Part shown: piece by piece, positions 1-5,297 of the stretch
Layout: each line of letters starts with the position of its first letter
How positions within the stretch are numbered: position 1 is the stretch's first letter
NCBI GenBank assembly: GCA_902796785.1
Contig: CADBQJ010000081.1
Location: 1-5,348 of the forward strand
DNA from: Fibrobacter succinogenes
Lineage (GTDB): Bacteria > Fibrobacterota > Fibrobacteria > Fibrobacterales > CADBQJ01
Reading direction: 5' to 3'
DNA length: 5,348 bases
Notes under the pieces: generated by a model
The model's input: only the letters and a program-made list of their open reading frames with translations
Database searches by the model: none
Told to the model about the DNA's origin: nothing
Translations under genes and position numbers: made by a program

Positions 1-1
1 C

Positions 2-1699
2 GAACTGAAGACCCTCGCCGCCGAAATCCGCGAGGCTCTGGTCCGCAAGGTCTCGACCCGCGGCGGCCACTGCGGCCCCAACCTCGGCGTCGTCGAGCTG
101 ACCATCGCGCTCCACCGCGTCTTCGACTCGCCCCGCGACAAGATCGTCTTCGACGTCTCGCACCAGTCCTACCCGCACAAGATGCTCACGGGCCGCGCCC
201 GCGCCTTCGTCGACCCCGCGCACTGGGAGGACGTGACCGGCTACACCGAACCGACCGAGAGCGAGCACGACCACTTCCTCGTCGGCCACACCTCCACGTC
301 GGTCAGCCTGGCGCTCGGGCTGGCGACCGCCCGCGACCTCAAGGGAGGCGACTGGAACGTCGTGGCGGTCATCGGCGACGGCTCGCTCAGCGGCGGCGAG
401 GCCTTCGAGGGGCTCGACAACGCGGGCGAATACGCCACCAACTTCGTCGTGGTGGTCAACGACAACGAGATGTCGATCGCCGAGAACCACGGCGGGCTCT
501 ACCGCTCGCTCGCGGCCCTGCGCGAAAGCGGGGGAACCGCGTCCGACAACTACTTCAAGGCGCTCGGGTTCGACTACCTCTACGTGGAGGAGGGCAACGA
601 CGTCGCGGCGCTCGAGGAGGCGTTCCGCAAGGTCAAGGGGACGAAGAAGCCCGTCGTCGTCCACGTCCACACCCGCAAGGGGCTGGGGCTGCGCTGCGCC
701 GAGGAGCGCAAGGAGGCCTTCCACTGGAGCGGGCCGTTCGACCCCGAGACCGGGAAACCCCGCGGCGAGGGCGGCGAGAACTGGCCCGACGTCCTGCGCG
801 ACTACCTGGTCGGGAAGATCGAATCGGACCCCGACGTCGTGGTGGTCCACTCCGCGGTCCCGGTGGGGATCGGGTTCACCGAAGACGTGCGCAAACGCGT
901 CGGCAAGCGCTTCGTCGACGTCGGCATCGCGGAGGAACACGCCGTGGCGCTGGTCTCCGGCATGGCCCGGGGCGGCGCGAAGCCCGTCTACTCCACGCAC
1001 GGCACCTTCATCCAGCGCGCCTACGACCAGATCTCGCAGGACCTCGCCGTCAACGGCAACTCCGCGACGATCCTCGTCACCATGTCGGGCGCCGACGGGA
1101 TGAACGACGCCTCGCACCTCTGCATCTTCGACATCCCGATGATTTCGGGCATCCCGAACGTCCTCTACCTCTGTCCCACCTGCGTCGAGGAGTTCCGGGC
1201 GATGGCCGACTGGGCGATCGACCAGCGCGAGCGGCCGGTCGCGATCCGCGTGCCGAACGCCGTCCAGCACAGGGACGCCGCCTTCGACGCGGACTATTCC
1301 GGCGCGCTCCGCTACAGGATCGAGCGCGAAGGCGCGCAAGTGGCCCTGCTGGGGCTGGGCGACTTCTTCGAGCGGGCCGAACGGGCCGCGGACCTGCTGG
1401 CGGAATCGGGAATCCGGGCCACGGTGGTCAACCCGCGCTTCGCCAGCGGCGTGGACGGCGAAACGCTCGACGCGCTCGCCGCGACGCACGAGCTCTTCGT
1501 GACGCTCGAAAACGGCTCCGTCGCGGGCGGGTTCGGCGAGCACGTCGCCGCGCGCCTGGCCGCCCGGGGCGCGAAGACGCTGGTCCGCGGGCTCCCGAAG
1601 GAGTTCTACGACAAGGTCCCCTTCGACGAGCTGCTCCGCCGGAACCGCCTGACGCCCGAACAGATCGCCGAAGACGCGCTGGCGGCCCTGAGAAAGTAG
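2..1699 (+). CDS. DXS-like thiamine-diphosphate enzyme, 5'-truncated
   Basis: The reading frame is open from the window edge and 565 codons are visible; by comparison with E. coli DXS about 25 N-terminal residues are missing. The ATG at 182 is internal, since conserved family sequence (GGH, DVSHQSYPHK) lies upstream. Visible features (counting the first visible codon as 1) are an early His23, His54, the ThDP/Mg motif GDG (125-127) to NDN (153-155), and the catalytic Glu311 in AEEHA, followed by a transketolase-type pyrimidine domain and C-terminal domain. Canonical DXS condenses pyruvate with glyceraldehyde-3-phosphate (GAP) to start the MEP isoprenoid pathway. Here several GAP-contacting residues are changed (E. 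coli Tyr392, Arg420, Asp427 and Arg478 align with His, Met, Asn and Asn). The linker after NDNEMS is about 30 residues shorter. Its operon with polysaccharide genes suggests a sugar-precursor role (inference). Family assignment is firm; the exact reaction is uncertain. Confidence 0.9.
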   Translation, partial: ELKTLAAEIREALVRKVSTRGGHCGPNLGVVELTIALHRVFDSPRDKIVFDVSHQSYPHKMLTGRARAFVDPAHWEDVTGYTEPTESEHDHFLVGHTSTSVSLALGLATARDLKGGDWNVVAVIGDGSLSGGEAFEGLDNAGEYATNFVVVVNDNEMSIAENHGGLYRSLAALRESGGTASDNYFKALGFDYLYVEEGNDVAALEEAFRKVKGTKKPVVVHVHTRKGLGLRCAEERKEAFHWSGPFDPETGKPRGEGGENWPDVLRDYLVGKIESDPDVVVVHSAVPVGIGFTEDVRKRVGKRFVDVGIAEEHAVALVSGMARGGAKPVYSTHGTFIQRAYDQISQDLAVNGNSATILVTMSGADGMNDASHLCIFDIPMISGIPNVLYLCPTCVEEFRAMADWAIDQRERPVAIRVPNAVQHRDAAFDADYSGALRYRIEREGAQVALLGLGDFFERAERAADLLAESGIRATVVNPRFASGVDGETLDALAATHELFVTLENGSVAGGFGEHVAARLAARGAKTLVRGLPKEFYDKVPFDELLRRNRLTPEQIAEDALAALRK

Positions 1700-1706
1700 T
1701 TTTGAC

Positions 1707-1711
1707 GGAGG
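1707..1711 (+). promoter_or_regulatory. Shine-Dalgarno-like GGAGG abutting the transferase ATG
   Basis: GGAGG ends directly before the ATG at 1712, leaving no spacer, where 5-9 nt is usual. In-frame stops TAG (1697) and TGA (1703) exclude an upstream start in this frame. The protein beginning at 1712 (MYLRIVKPLLDF) has the typical N-terminus of its family, so the start is right and the spacing is simply unusual. Translation may depend on coupling to the DXS-like gene, which stops 12 nt earlier. Confidence 0.45.
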
Positions 1712-2407
1712 ATGTACCTCCGGATCGTCAAACCGCTCCTCGACTTCCTCGGCGCGCTGCTCCTGCTCGCCGCGCTCTGGCCGCTGCTGCTCCTGCTGGC
1801 GGCGGTCGGCGCCATCGCGATGCGCGGCAACCCCCTCTTCTCGCAGCCGCGCCCGGGGAAGGACGAACGGATCTTCCGGATCCTCAAGTTCCGCACGATG
1901 AGCTCCGCGCGCGACGCGGAGGGGAACCTCCTGCCCGACGGCCTGCGGCTGAACGCCTACGGTCGCTTTCTCCGCTCCACCAGCCTGGACGAGCTGCCGG
2001 AGCTCCTGAACATCCTCTCCGGCCGGATGTCGTTCGTCGGACCGCGCCCGCAGCTGGTGCGCGACATGGTCTTCATGACGCCCGAACAGCGCCGGCGCCA
2101 CTCGGTGCGCCAGGGGCTGACGGGGCTGGCGCAGGTCAACGGCCGCAACGCCGTCTCCTGGGACGCCAAGCTCGCCTTCGACCTCGAGTACGTCCGGCGC
2201 GTCACGTTCTTCGGCGACCTGAAGATCCTGCTCGCGACGCTCTCCGGCGTCTTCCGGCGCGAGGGGGTCGTCGAGGAGGGGAGCGACACCGCGACCGACT
2301 TCGGCGATTTCCTGCTGGCCTCCGGGCGGATCGGCCGCGAGGAGTACGACCGCGGCCAGGAAGAGGCGAAACGGCTGCTGGAAGCGGCAGGGGCGGGGGA
2401 GAGATGA
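1712..2407 (+). CDS. Undecaprenyl-phosphate phosphoglycosyl transferase (PglC/WbaP-type sugar transferase)
   Basis: This 231-residue protein is a small monotopic phosphoglycosyl transferase. The family moves a sugar-1-phosphate from a UDP-sugar to undecaprenyl phosphate at the cytoplasmic membrane, the first membrane step in capsule, O-antigen or glycan assembly. An N-terminal hydrophobic segment (about 9-36) carries Pro24, consistent with the kinked re-entrant helix of the family. Signature motifs follow: LKFRTM (58-63), the catalytic Asp-Glu pair in LDELPELLN (93-94), SFVGPRP (107-113), and GLTGLAQVNGR (135-145). Length matches PglC-like enzymes and is far below the roughly 460 residues of WbaP/WcaJ, which have extra membrane helices. 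A charged helical tail follows REGVVEEG (183-190). It lies 12 nt after the DXS-like gene and its stop overlaps the next start (ATGA). The sugar used cannot be read from sequence. Confidence 0.95.
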   Translation: MYLRIVKPLLDFLGALLLLAALWPLLLLLAAVGAIAMRGNPLFSQPRPGKDERIFRILKFRTMSSARDAEGNLLPDGLRLNAYGRFLRSTSLDELPELLNILSGRMSFVGPRPQLVRDMVFMTPEQRRRHSVRQGLTGLAQVNGRNAVSWDAKLAFDLEYVRRVTFFGDLKILLATLSGVFRREGVVEEGSDTATDFGDFLLASGRIGREEYDRGQEEAKRLLEAAGAGER

Positions 2408-3018
2408 AGCTCTACGGACTGGCGCACCTTCTGCGCGACCGCGCCGCGCCCTTCTGGAACGCCGTCGAGGCGCTGAACGGGCGCCTCTTCGCGCTGCCGC
2501 GCCGGGAGAAGCTCTCCCGGATTCCCGGGATTCTCGCGGCCCGCTCCGGCGACGCGCTTCTCCGCGCGGCGACGCCGGACGACGCGCCGGCCCTGGCGGA
2601 GTTCTTCGCCGCGCAGCCCGCGGAGTCGTTCGAGTTCTTCCGCCCGCACGGCTTCGACGCCGCCGCGCTGCGGCGCCTCCTCGCGAACAGGGGGTTCCTC
2701 GCCTTCCTCGCGCTGGAGGGGGGCGAAATCGCCGGCTACTCCTTCATGCGCTGCTTCGTCGGCGGGAAGTGCTTCGCCGGCTGGTTCGTCGGGGAGCGGT
2801 TCCGGGGGCGCGGGCTCGCCAGGCTCCAGATTTCCGCCATGACGGAGATCGCGCGGACGCTCGGACTCCGCGCCTTCTGCACCGTCTCCCCGCGGAACGC
2901 CGCGTCGCTGGCCGCCGTGAAGTCGGCCGCGGAGACGCGCCTCGTCGAAACCCTGGACGACGGGCGGCTCTGCCTGGAATTCCTCCCGAAGGAGGAACGG
3001 CGCTCCCCATCGGCCTGA
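2404..3018 (+). CDS. GNAT-family N-acetyltransferase, probably acting in polysaccharide synthesis
   Basis: This 204-residue cytosolic protein has a GNAT fold from about residue 50 onward. Visible elements are the early strand and helix (LLRAATPDDAPALAEFF, 52-68), strand 4 of motif A (GGKCFAGWFVGE), the acetyl-CoA pyrophosphate loop RFRGRGLAR (132-140), matching R/QxxGxG/A, and a motif B-like segment with VSPRNAASLAAVKS (161-174). About 50 arginine-rich, partly amphipathic residues precede the domain. GNAT enzymes transfer an acyl group from acyl-CoA to an amine. Beside a phosphoglycosyl transferase the likely substrate is an amino sugar, as with WecD or PseH, but this is inference from context. 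The start ATG at 2404 overlaps the preceding stop in ATGA, with a GGGGGA ribosome-binding site just upstream (2395-2400), so translation is probably coupled. This frame also stays open upstream across the transferase gene, but that extension has no recognisable domain. Confidence 0.88.
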   Translation: MKLYGLAHLLRDRAAPFWNAVEALNGRLFALPRREKLSRIPGILAARSGDALLRAATPDDAPALAEFFAAQPAESFEFFRPHGFDAAALRRLLANRGFLAFLALEGGEIAGYSFMRCFVGGKCFAGWFVGERFRGRGLARLQISAMTEIARTLGLRAFCTVSPRNAASLAAVKSAAETRLVETLDDGRLCLEFLPKEERRSPSA

Positions 3019-3049
3019 GCGGCCTCGCGCGGGAAAAGAGCAAAAGGAA

Positions 3050-3072
3050 AAGGCCCTCCGACGGAGGGCCTT
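3050..3072. terminator. Intrinsic terminator between convergent genes
   Basis: A perfect 10-bp stem (AAGGCCCTCC at 3050-3059 pairs with GGAGGGCCTT at 3063-3072) has a 3-nt loop. Read on the - strand it is followed by a T-rich stretch (TTTTCCTTTTGCTCTTTT), so it should terminate rpsD well. On the + strand the tail is TTCCCGTTTCC, weaker but plausible for the end of the polysaccharide operon. It sits in the 82-nt gap between two converging genes and probably works in both directions. Confidence 0.85.
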
Positions 3073-3085
3073 CCCGTTTCCTCGG

Positions 3086-3099
3086 GGGAATTCGTTCCC
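3086..3099 (+). other. Small hairpin with UUCG tetraloop
   Basis: GGGAA (3086-3090) pairs with TTCCC (3095-3099) around a TTCG loop, an exceptionally stable RNA tetraloop on the + strand. It lies 14 nt past the main terminator stem and just beyond the 3' end of rpsD. It could back up termination or protect the 3' end of the operon mRNA. The stem is only 5 bp, so a chance origin is possible. Confidence 0.35.
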
Positions 3100-3100
3100 G

Positions 3101-3703
3101 TTACCGGGAGTAGAATTCGACCACCAGCTGTTCGTCGATCGGAGCGGAGATCTGGTCGCGCATGGGGACGGAGACCAGCTTGCCGCAGAGCTTGTCGCGG
3201 TCGACTTCCAGATAGGCGGGAGCTTCGCCGGCGTTCGCCGAGGCTTCCACGATCTGGGGGTGGTTCTTGCTCTTTTCGCGCACGGCGATCACGTCGCCGA
3301 CCTTCACCATGTGGGCGGGGGTCCAGCAGCGACGGCCGTTGATTTCGAAGTGGCCATGGGCCACGTACTGGCGTGCGGCGTAGGGGGAGCGGGCGAAGCC
3401 CATGCGGAGCACGAGGGAGTCGACGCGGCATTCGAGCAGCTGCATCATCGCTTCCCCGGTGGATCCGTTGGCCCTGACAGCCTTGGCATACGCCGCGCTC
3501 AACTGCGCTTCCGACACGTTGTAGTAGTGCTTCAGACGCTGCTTTTCGAGAAGCTGCGTCTTATACACGGAAGCGCTGCGCTTGCGGGCCTGCCCGTGCT
3601 GCCCAGGTCCGCCCGGACGCTTTTCCATGATCTTGCCCGCCTTGCTCGTCAACGCGAGGTTGAGGGCGCGGGAGATCTTGACTTTAGGTCCACGAACTGG
3701 CAT
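3101..3703 (-). CDS. rpsD: 30S ribosomal protein S4
   Basis: This 200-residue protein binds 16S rRNA early in small-subunit assembly; in several bacteria S4 also represses its own mRNA. The S4 N-terminal region contains GPK (5-7) and PGQHGQARKRS (33-43). Next come EKQRLKHYYNVSE (53-65) and the S4 RNA-binding domain (about 92-155, with RMGFARSPYAARQYVAHGHF at 100-119). The ending EFYSR is typical of the family. The N-terminus has no cysteines, so it is a zinc-free type, and it begins MPVRGPK where MARYxGPK is usual. Length is close to the usual 200-210. The ATG is supported by GAGGA at 3708-3712 with a 4-nt spacer. No rpsM, rpsK, rpoA or rplQ adjoins it, so this is a stand-alone copy with its own promoter, leader and terminator. 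Confidence 0.97.
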   Translation of the reverse strand: MPVRGPKVKISRALNLALTSKAGKIMEKRPGGPGQHGQARKRSASVYKTQLLEKQRLKHYYNVSEAQLSAAYAKAVRANGSTGEAMMQLLECRVDSLVLRMGFARSPYAARQYVAHGHFEINGRRCWTPAHMVKVGDVIAVREKSKNHPQIVEASANAGEAPAYLEVDRDKLCGKLVSVPMRDQISAPIDEQLVVEFYSR

Positions 3704-3810
3704 TTAATCCTCTTTTTCCTGTGGGCTTTCGCCCGGTTGTTAGTCCCTCCGCGCCGTTCGGCGTTTCGGGAAGGTGGCGCACCAATGGTCCGCATAGGTG
3801 CACCGGAGGT
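3704..3810 (-). promoter_or_regulatory. Structured 5' leader of rpsD, candidate S4 autoregulatory site
   Basis: From the predicted transcription start (about 3810) to the ATG there are roughly 107 nt, long for a single small gene. Read on the - strand the leader holds several short hairpins. GGTG/CACC surrounds a 3-nt loop (3773-3783), CGCC/GGCG surrounds GAAC (3752-3763), and GGGC/GCCC is capped by a GNRA loop, GAAA (3723-3734). The ribosome-binding site GAGGA is at 3708-3712. S4 represses its own synthesis through leader RNA structures in E. coli and Bacillus, so a similar role is plausible. I cannot match this leader to a known S4 leader class. Confidence 0.4.
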
Positions 3811-3816
3811 GGCGCA
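3772..3816 (-). repeat. 10-nt direct repeat at the rpsD transcription start
   Basis: AGGTGGCGCA (+ strand reading) occurs at 3772-3781 and again at 3807-3816, 35 nt apart. The 8-bp palindrome GGTGCACC (3797-3804) lies between them. The second copy abuts the -10 box and covers the predicted start of transcription, and the first lies in the leader. Both fit a protein or RNA regulatory site, but each is short enough to arise by chance in GC-rich DNA. Confidence 0.35.
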
Positions 3817-3845
3817 AATATAGAAACAGCCCCCTTTTCTGTCCA
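3817..3845 (-). promoter_or_regulatory. Sigma70-type promoter of rpsD
   Basis: On the - strand TGGACA (3845-3840) and TATATT (3822-3817) are separated by 17 bp. Each hexamer matches the housekeeping consensus at 5 of 6 positions with optimal spacing, in an otherwise GC-rich region. The predicted start is near 3810. Confidence 0.8.
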
Positions 3846-3887
3846 TGAATCGGGCCTCCGAGACGGCGGACGGCCCCGGTTTCAGCC

Positions 3888-3893
3888 TATCTT
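3888..3893 (+). promoter_or_regulatory. Candidate -10 box for a leaderless metallophosphoesterase mRNA
   Basis: TATCTT lies 6 nt before the ATG at 3900, so transcription would begin at or within a base or two of the start codon. No purine-rich ribosome-binding site occurs in the preceding 20 nt. No clear -35 hexamer is seen at 16-18 bp upstream, so the promoter call is tentative. Confidence 0.4.
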
Positions 3894-3899
3894 TGGCCC

Positions 3900-4598
3900 A
3901 TGCGCTGGTTCATCGGAGACGTCCACGGCTGCCGGGCCGAGCTGGAGGAGATCCTGGAGCGGATCGCCCGGGAGGACTCCGCGCCCGAACTCCACTGCAC
4001 GGGGGACGTGATCGGCAAGGGGCCGGACATCCCCGGGGCGCTGGCGCTGGTCGAAAAGGAGGGAATCCGGGCCGTTTTGGGCAACCACGAGGCCTGGCTG
4101 CTCCGCAAGGCGGAAATCCTCCGCGAAAACCCCGCCGCGCTCGACGAGAAGCAGCGGGGCGACCTCGCCCTCTACGGCGAAAACCTCGGCCGGGCCGTCG
4201 ATTTCGTCCGCTCCTGGCCCCTCTGGCGCGAATGGCCCGACCTCGTCCTCGTCCACGCCGGGCTCCAGCCCGGGGTCGACCGCCTCGAGGAGATGGACCC
4301 GCGCTGCCTGCTCGCCATCCGCACCTGGGGCGGTTCCCCCGAGCGGATGTGGGAGGTCGACGCCCCCGAGAAGGCCTGGTTCAACCTCGTCCGCTGGCCC
4401 AAGACGGTCGTTTTCGGCCACTGGGCCTACAGGATGCCCGAGCCGCCGCCCGGCTTCGTCGGGCTCGACACGGGCTGCGTCTACGGCGGGGCGCTCAGCG
4501 CCTGGTGCGCCGAGGAGAACCGCCGGATCTCGGTCCCGGCCCGCGCCCAGTACGCGGCGAAGAACGCCCCGCGCGGAAGCGTCCCCGGCGCGAAGTAG
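3900..4598 (+). CDS. PPP-family metallophosphoesterase (ApaH/PrpE-like)
   Basis: This 232-residue soluble protein has the calcineurin-like phosphoesterase fold with two metal ions at the active site. Motifs appear in the family order: GDVHG (6-10), GDVIGKGPD (35-43), GNHE (61-64), VHAG (118-121), GHW (173-175) and DTGCVYGG (190-197). They supply the expected Asp, His and Asn metal ligands and the GNHE histidine. The second motif is usually GDxVDRG in protein phosphatases or GDLVARG in ApaH; here the Arg is Lys and the Asp is Gly. The family includes diadenosine-tetraphosphate hydrolases (ApaH, PrpE) and Ser/Thr/Tyr phosphatases, and sequence alone does not decide between them. The start at 3900 is set by the GDVHG motif only five residues in. 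It is divergent from rpsD, has no ribosome-binding site, and ends at an intrinsic terminator, so it is probably monocistronic. Confidence 0.92.
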   Translation: MRWFIGDVHGCRAELEEILERIAREDSAPELHCTGDVIGKGPDIPGALALVEKEGIRAVLGNHEAWLLRKAEILRENPAALDEKQRGDLALYGENLGRAVDFVRSWPLWREWPDLVLVHAGLQPGVDRLEEMDPRCLLAIRTWGGSPERMWEVDAPEKAWFNLVRWPKTVVFGHWAYRMPEPPPGFVGLDTGCVYGGALSAWCAEENRRISVPARAQYAAKNAPRGSVPGAK

Positions 4599-4599
4599 C

Positions 4600-4626
4600 G
4601 CCGCCTCGGGGCTTCGGCTCTTTTTT
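4600..4626 (+). terminator. Intrinsic terminator of the metallophosphoesterase gene
   Basis: GCC-GCC (4600-4605) can pair with GGC (4610-4612) and GGC (4616-4618), leaving a TCGG loop and a 3-nt bulge. A run of six T residues follows at 4621-4626. It begins one base after the stop codon at 4596-4598. The stem is imperfect but GC-only, and the T-run is the longest in this part of the window. Confidence 0.65.
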
Positions 4627-4631
4627 GCCAT

Positions 4632-4674
4632 GACGAATTTGTCGCGTTAAAAGCGCTATATTCTTCCGCGGAAG
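4632..4674 (+). promoter_or_regulatory. Two dyads flanking the -10 box, candidate operators
   Basis: The near-palindrome GACGAATTTGTC (4632-4643, one mismatched pair) covers the -35 region. The perfect 12-bp palindrome CTTCCGCGGAAG (4663-4674) starts directly after the -10 hexamer and spans the predicted start of transcription. The two sequences are unrelated to each other and I recognise no regulator for either. Placement is right for repressor binding, but a 12-bp palindrome is expected about once per window of this size by chance. Confidence 0.35.
4657..4662 (+). promoter_or_regulatory. -10 box of the SLOG-protein gene
   Basis: TATATT, the same -10 hexamer as at rpsD, lies in a local AT-rich patch and would start transcription near 4669, giving a leader of about 46 nt. 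No good -35 hexamer exists at 16-18 bp; the nearest candidates, TTGTCG (12-bp spacer) and TGACGA (20-bp spacer), are badly spaced. This suggests activator dependence or a different -35 preference. Confidence 0.5.
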
Positions 4675-4715
4675 GCGCGGGAATCGCGCGCGCAACGACA
4701 GCAGGGGGATCGACA

Positions 4716-5291
4716 ATGGAAAACGGAAAGGAAGAGGAAAACGGCTGGCGGATAGTCGTCTGCGGCAGCCGCGACAACCTGGCGGGGCTCGACTTCGCCT
4801 ACGCGGAGAAGTGCATCGGCAAGGTGCTCGCGGAGCTGGGGGCGGAGAAGGCCGAGATCGTCAGCGGCTGCGCCCGCGGCGGCGACGAGTTCGGGGAGCG
4901 GTACGCGGCGGCCCACGGCCTGCCGGTGGCCAAGTTCCCCGCGGAGTGGGACAAATACGGCAAGTCGGCGGGCTACCGGCGGAACCTGGAGATGGTCGAG
5001 TACGCCAAGCAACGTCCCGGGAAGGCGGCCGTGATCGTCTTCTGGAACGGCGAGAGCCACGGCGCGATCCACACGGCCGCCAACGCCGCCGGCAGCGGCA
5101 TCCCGGTCTACATGGTCCAGCTGCGCTGGTCCGAGCCGCGCCTCGCCGACCCGGCCGAATTCCTCCAGGGGCCGCTCAAGCCGAAATCGGGCGGCAAGGC
5201 TCCGGACGACGAGAGGGAGAAGGCGAAGTCCAACGACCCGCAGCTCGCGGCCATGCTGCGCCGCGCCCGGCGGGAAAGGGGAGGAAGGTAG
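4716..5291 (+). CDS. YspA-type SLOG family protein (DUF2493)
   Basis: This 191-residue protein has one Rossmann-like SLOG domain (about 11-136) and a charged, low-complexity tail (about 152-191, rich in Lys, Arg, Glu and Asp). Family marks are the first strand with CGSRD (16-20), the ligand loop IVSGCARGGDEFGERYA (48-64), FPAEWDKYGKSAGYRRN (74-90), and FWNGESHGAIHT (109-120), then GIPVYMV at the last strand. SLOG proteins relate to DprA and LOG (cytokinin-activating) enzymes and are thought to bind nucleotides or nucleotide-derived ligands. YspA members are common in phages and other mobile DNA, and their function is unknown. The start is supported by AGGGGG (4703-4708) with a 7-nt spacer. 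The gene has its own -10 box and follows a terminator, so it is probably transcribed alone. No phage or defence gene is visible beside it. Confidence 0.88.
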   Translation: MENGKEEENGWRIVVCGSRDNLAGLDFAYAEKCIGKVLAELGAEKAEIVSGCARGGDEFGERYAAAHGLPVAKFPAEWDKYGKSAGYRRNLEMVEYAKQRPGKAAVIVFWNGESHGAIHTAANAAGSGIPVYMVQLRWSEPRLADPAEFLQGPLKPKSGGKAPDDEREKAKSNDPQLAAMLRRARRERGGR

Positions 5292-5297
5292 AGGGTA

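Noticed and set aside
182..184. ATG 182 as the start of the DXS-like gene
   Set aside because: The 60 codons upstream are in frame and encode conserved DXS sequence, including GGH and DVSHQSYPHK, so the gene starts outside the window.
1702..2403. An open frame from TTG 1702 that would extend the GNAT protein by 234 residues
   Set aside because: The extension is Arg/Pro/Ala-rich with no domain and overlaps the well-supported phosphoglycosyl transferase in another frame. ATG 2404 with the ATGA overlap and a ribosome-binding site is the better start.
1957..2649. Long - strand open frame opposite the transferase and GNAT genes
   Set aside because: Low-complexity Arg/Ser-rich translation, antisense to two genes with clear motifs. 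Long antisense frames are expected in GC-rich DNA.
3260..3823. + strand open frame opposite rpsD
   Set aside because: Antisense shadow of a highly conserved ribosomal protein gene, with no recognisable domain.
3649..3846. Small - strand open frame in the rpsD upstream region
   Set aside because: It spans the rpsD promoter and leader in another frame, has no ribosome-binding site or recognisable domain, and would have to start upstream of the predicted transcription start.
3845..4633. + strand open frame of 262 codons overlapping the metallophosphoesterase
   Set aside because: Arg/Pro/Gly-rich translation with no motif. The 3900-4598 frame carries all the phosphoesterase motifs.
4639..4662. 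TTGTCG with TATATT as a complete sigma70 promoter for the SLOG gene
   Set aside because: The spacer is only 12 bp, too short for a functional -35/-10 pair, so only the -10 box is reported.
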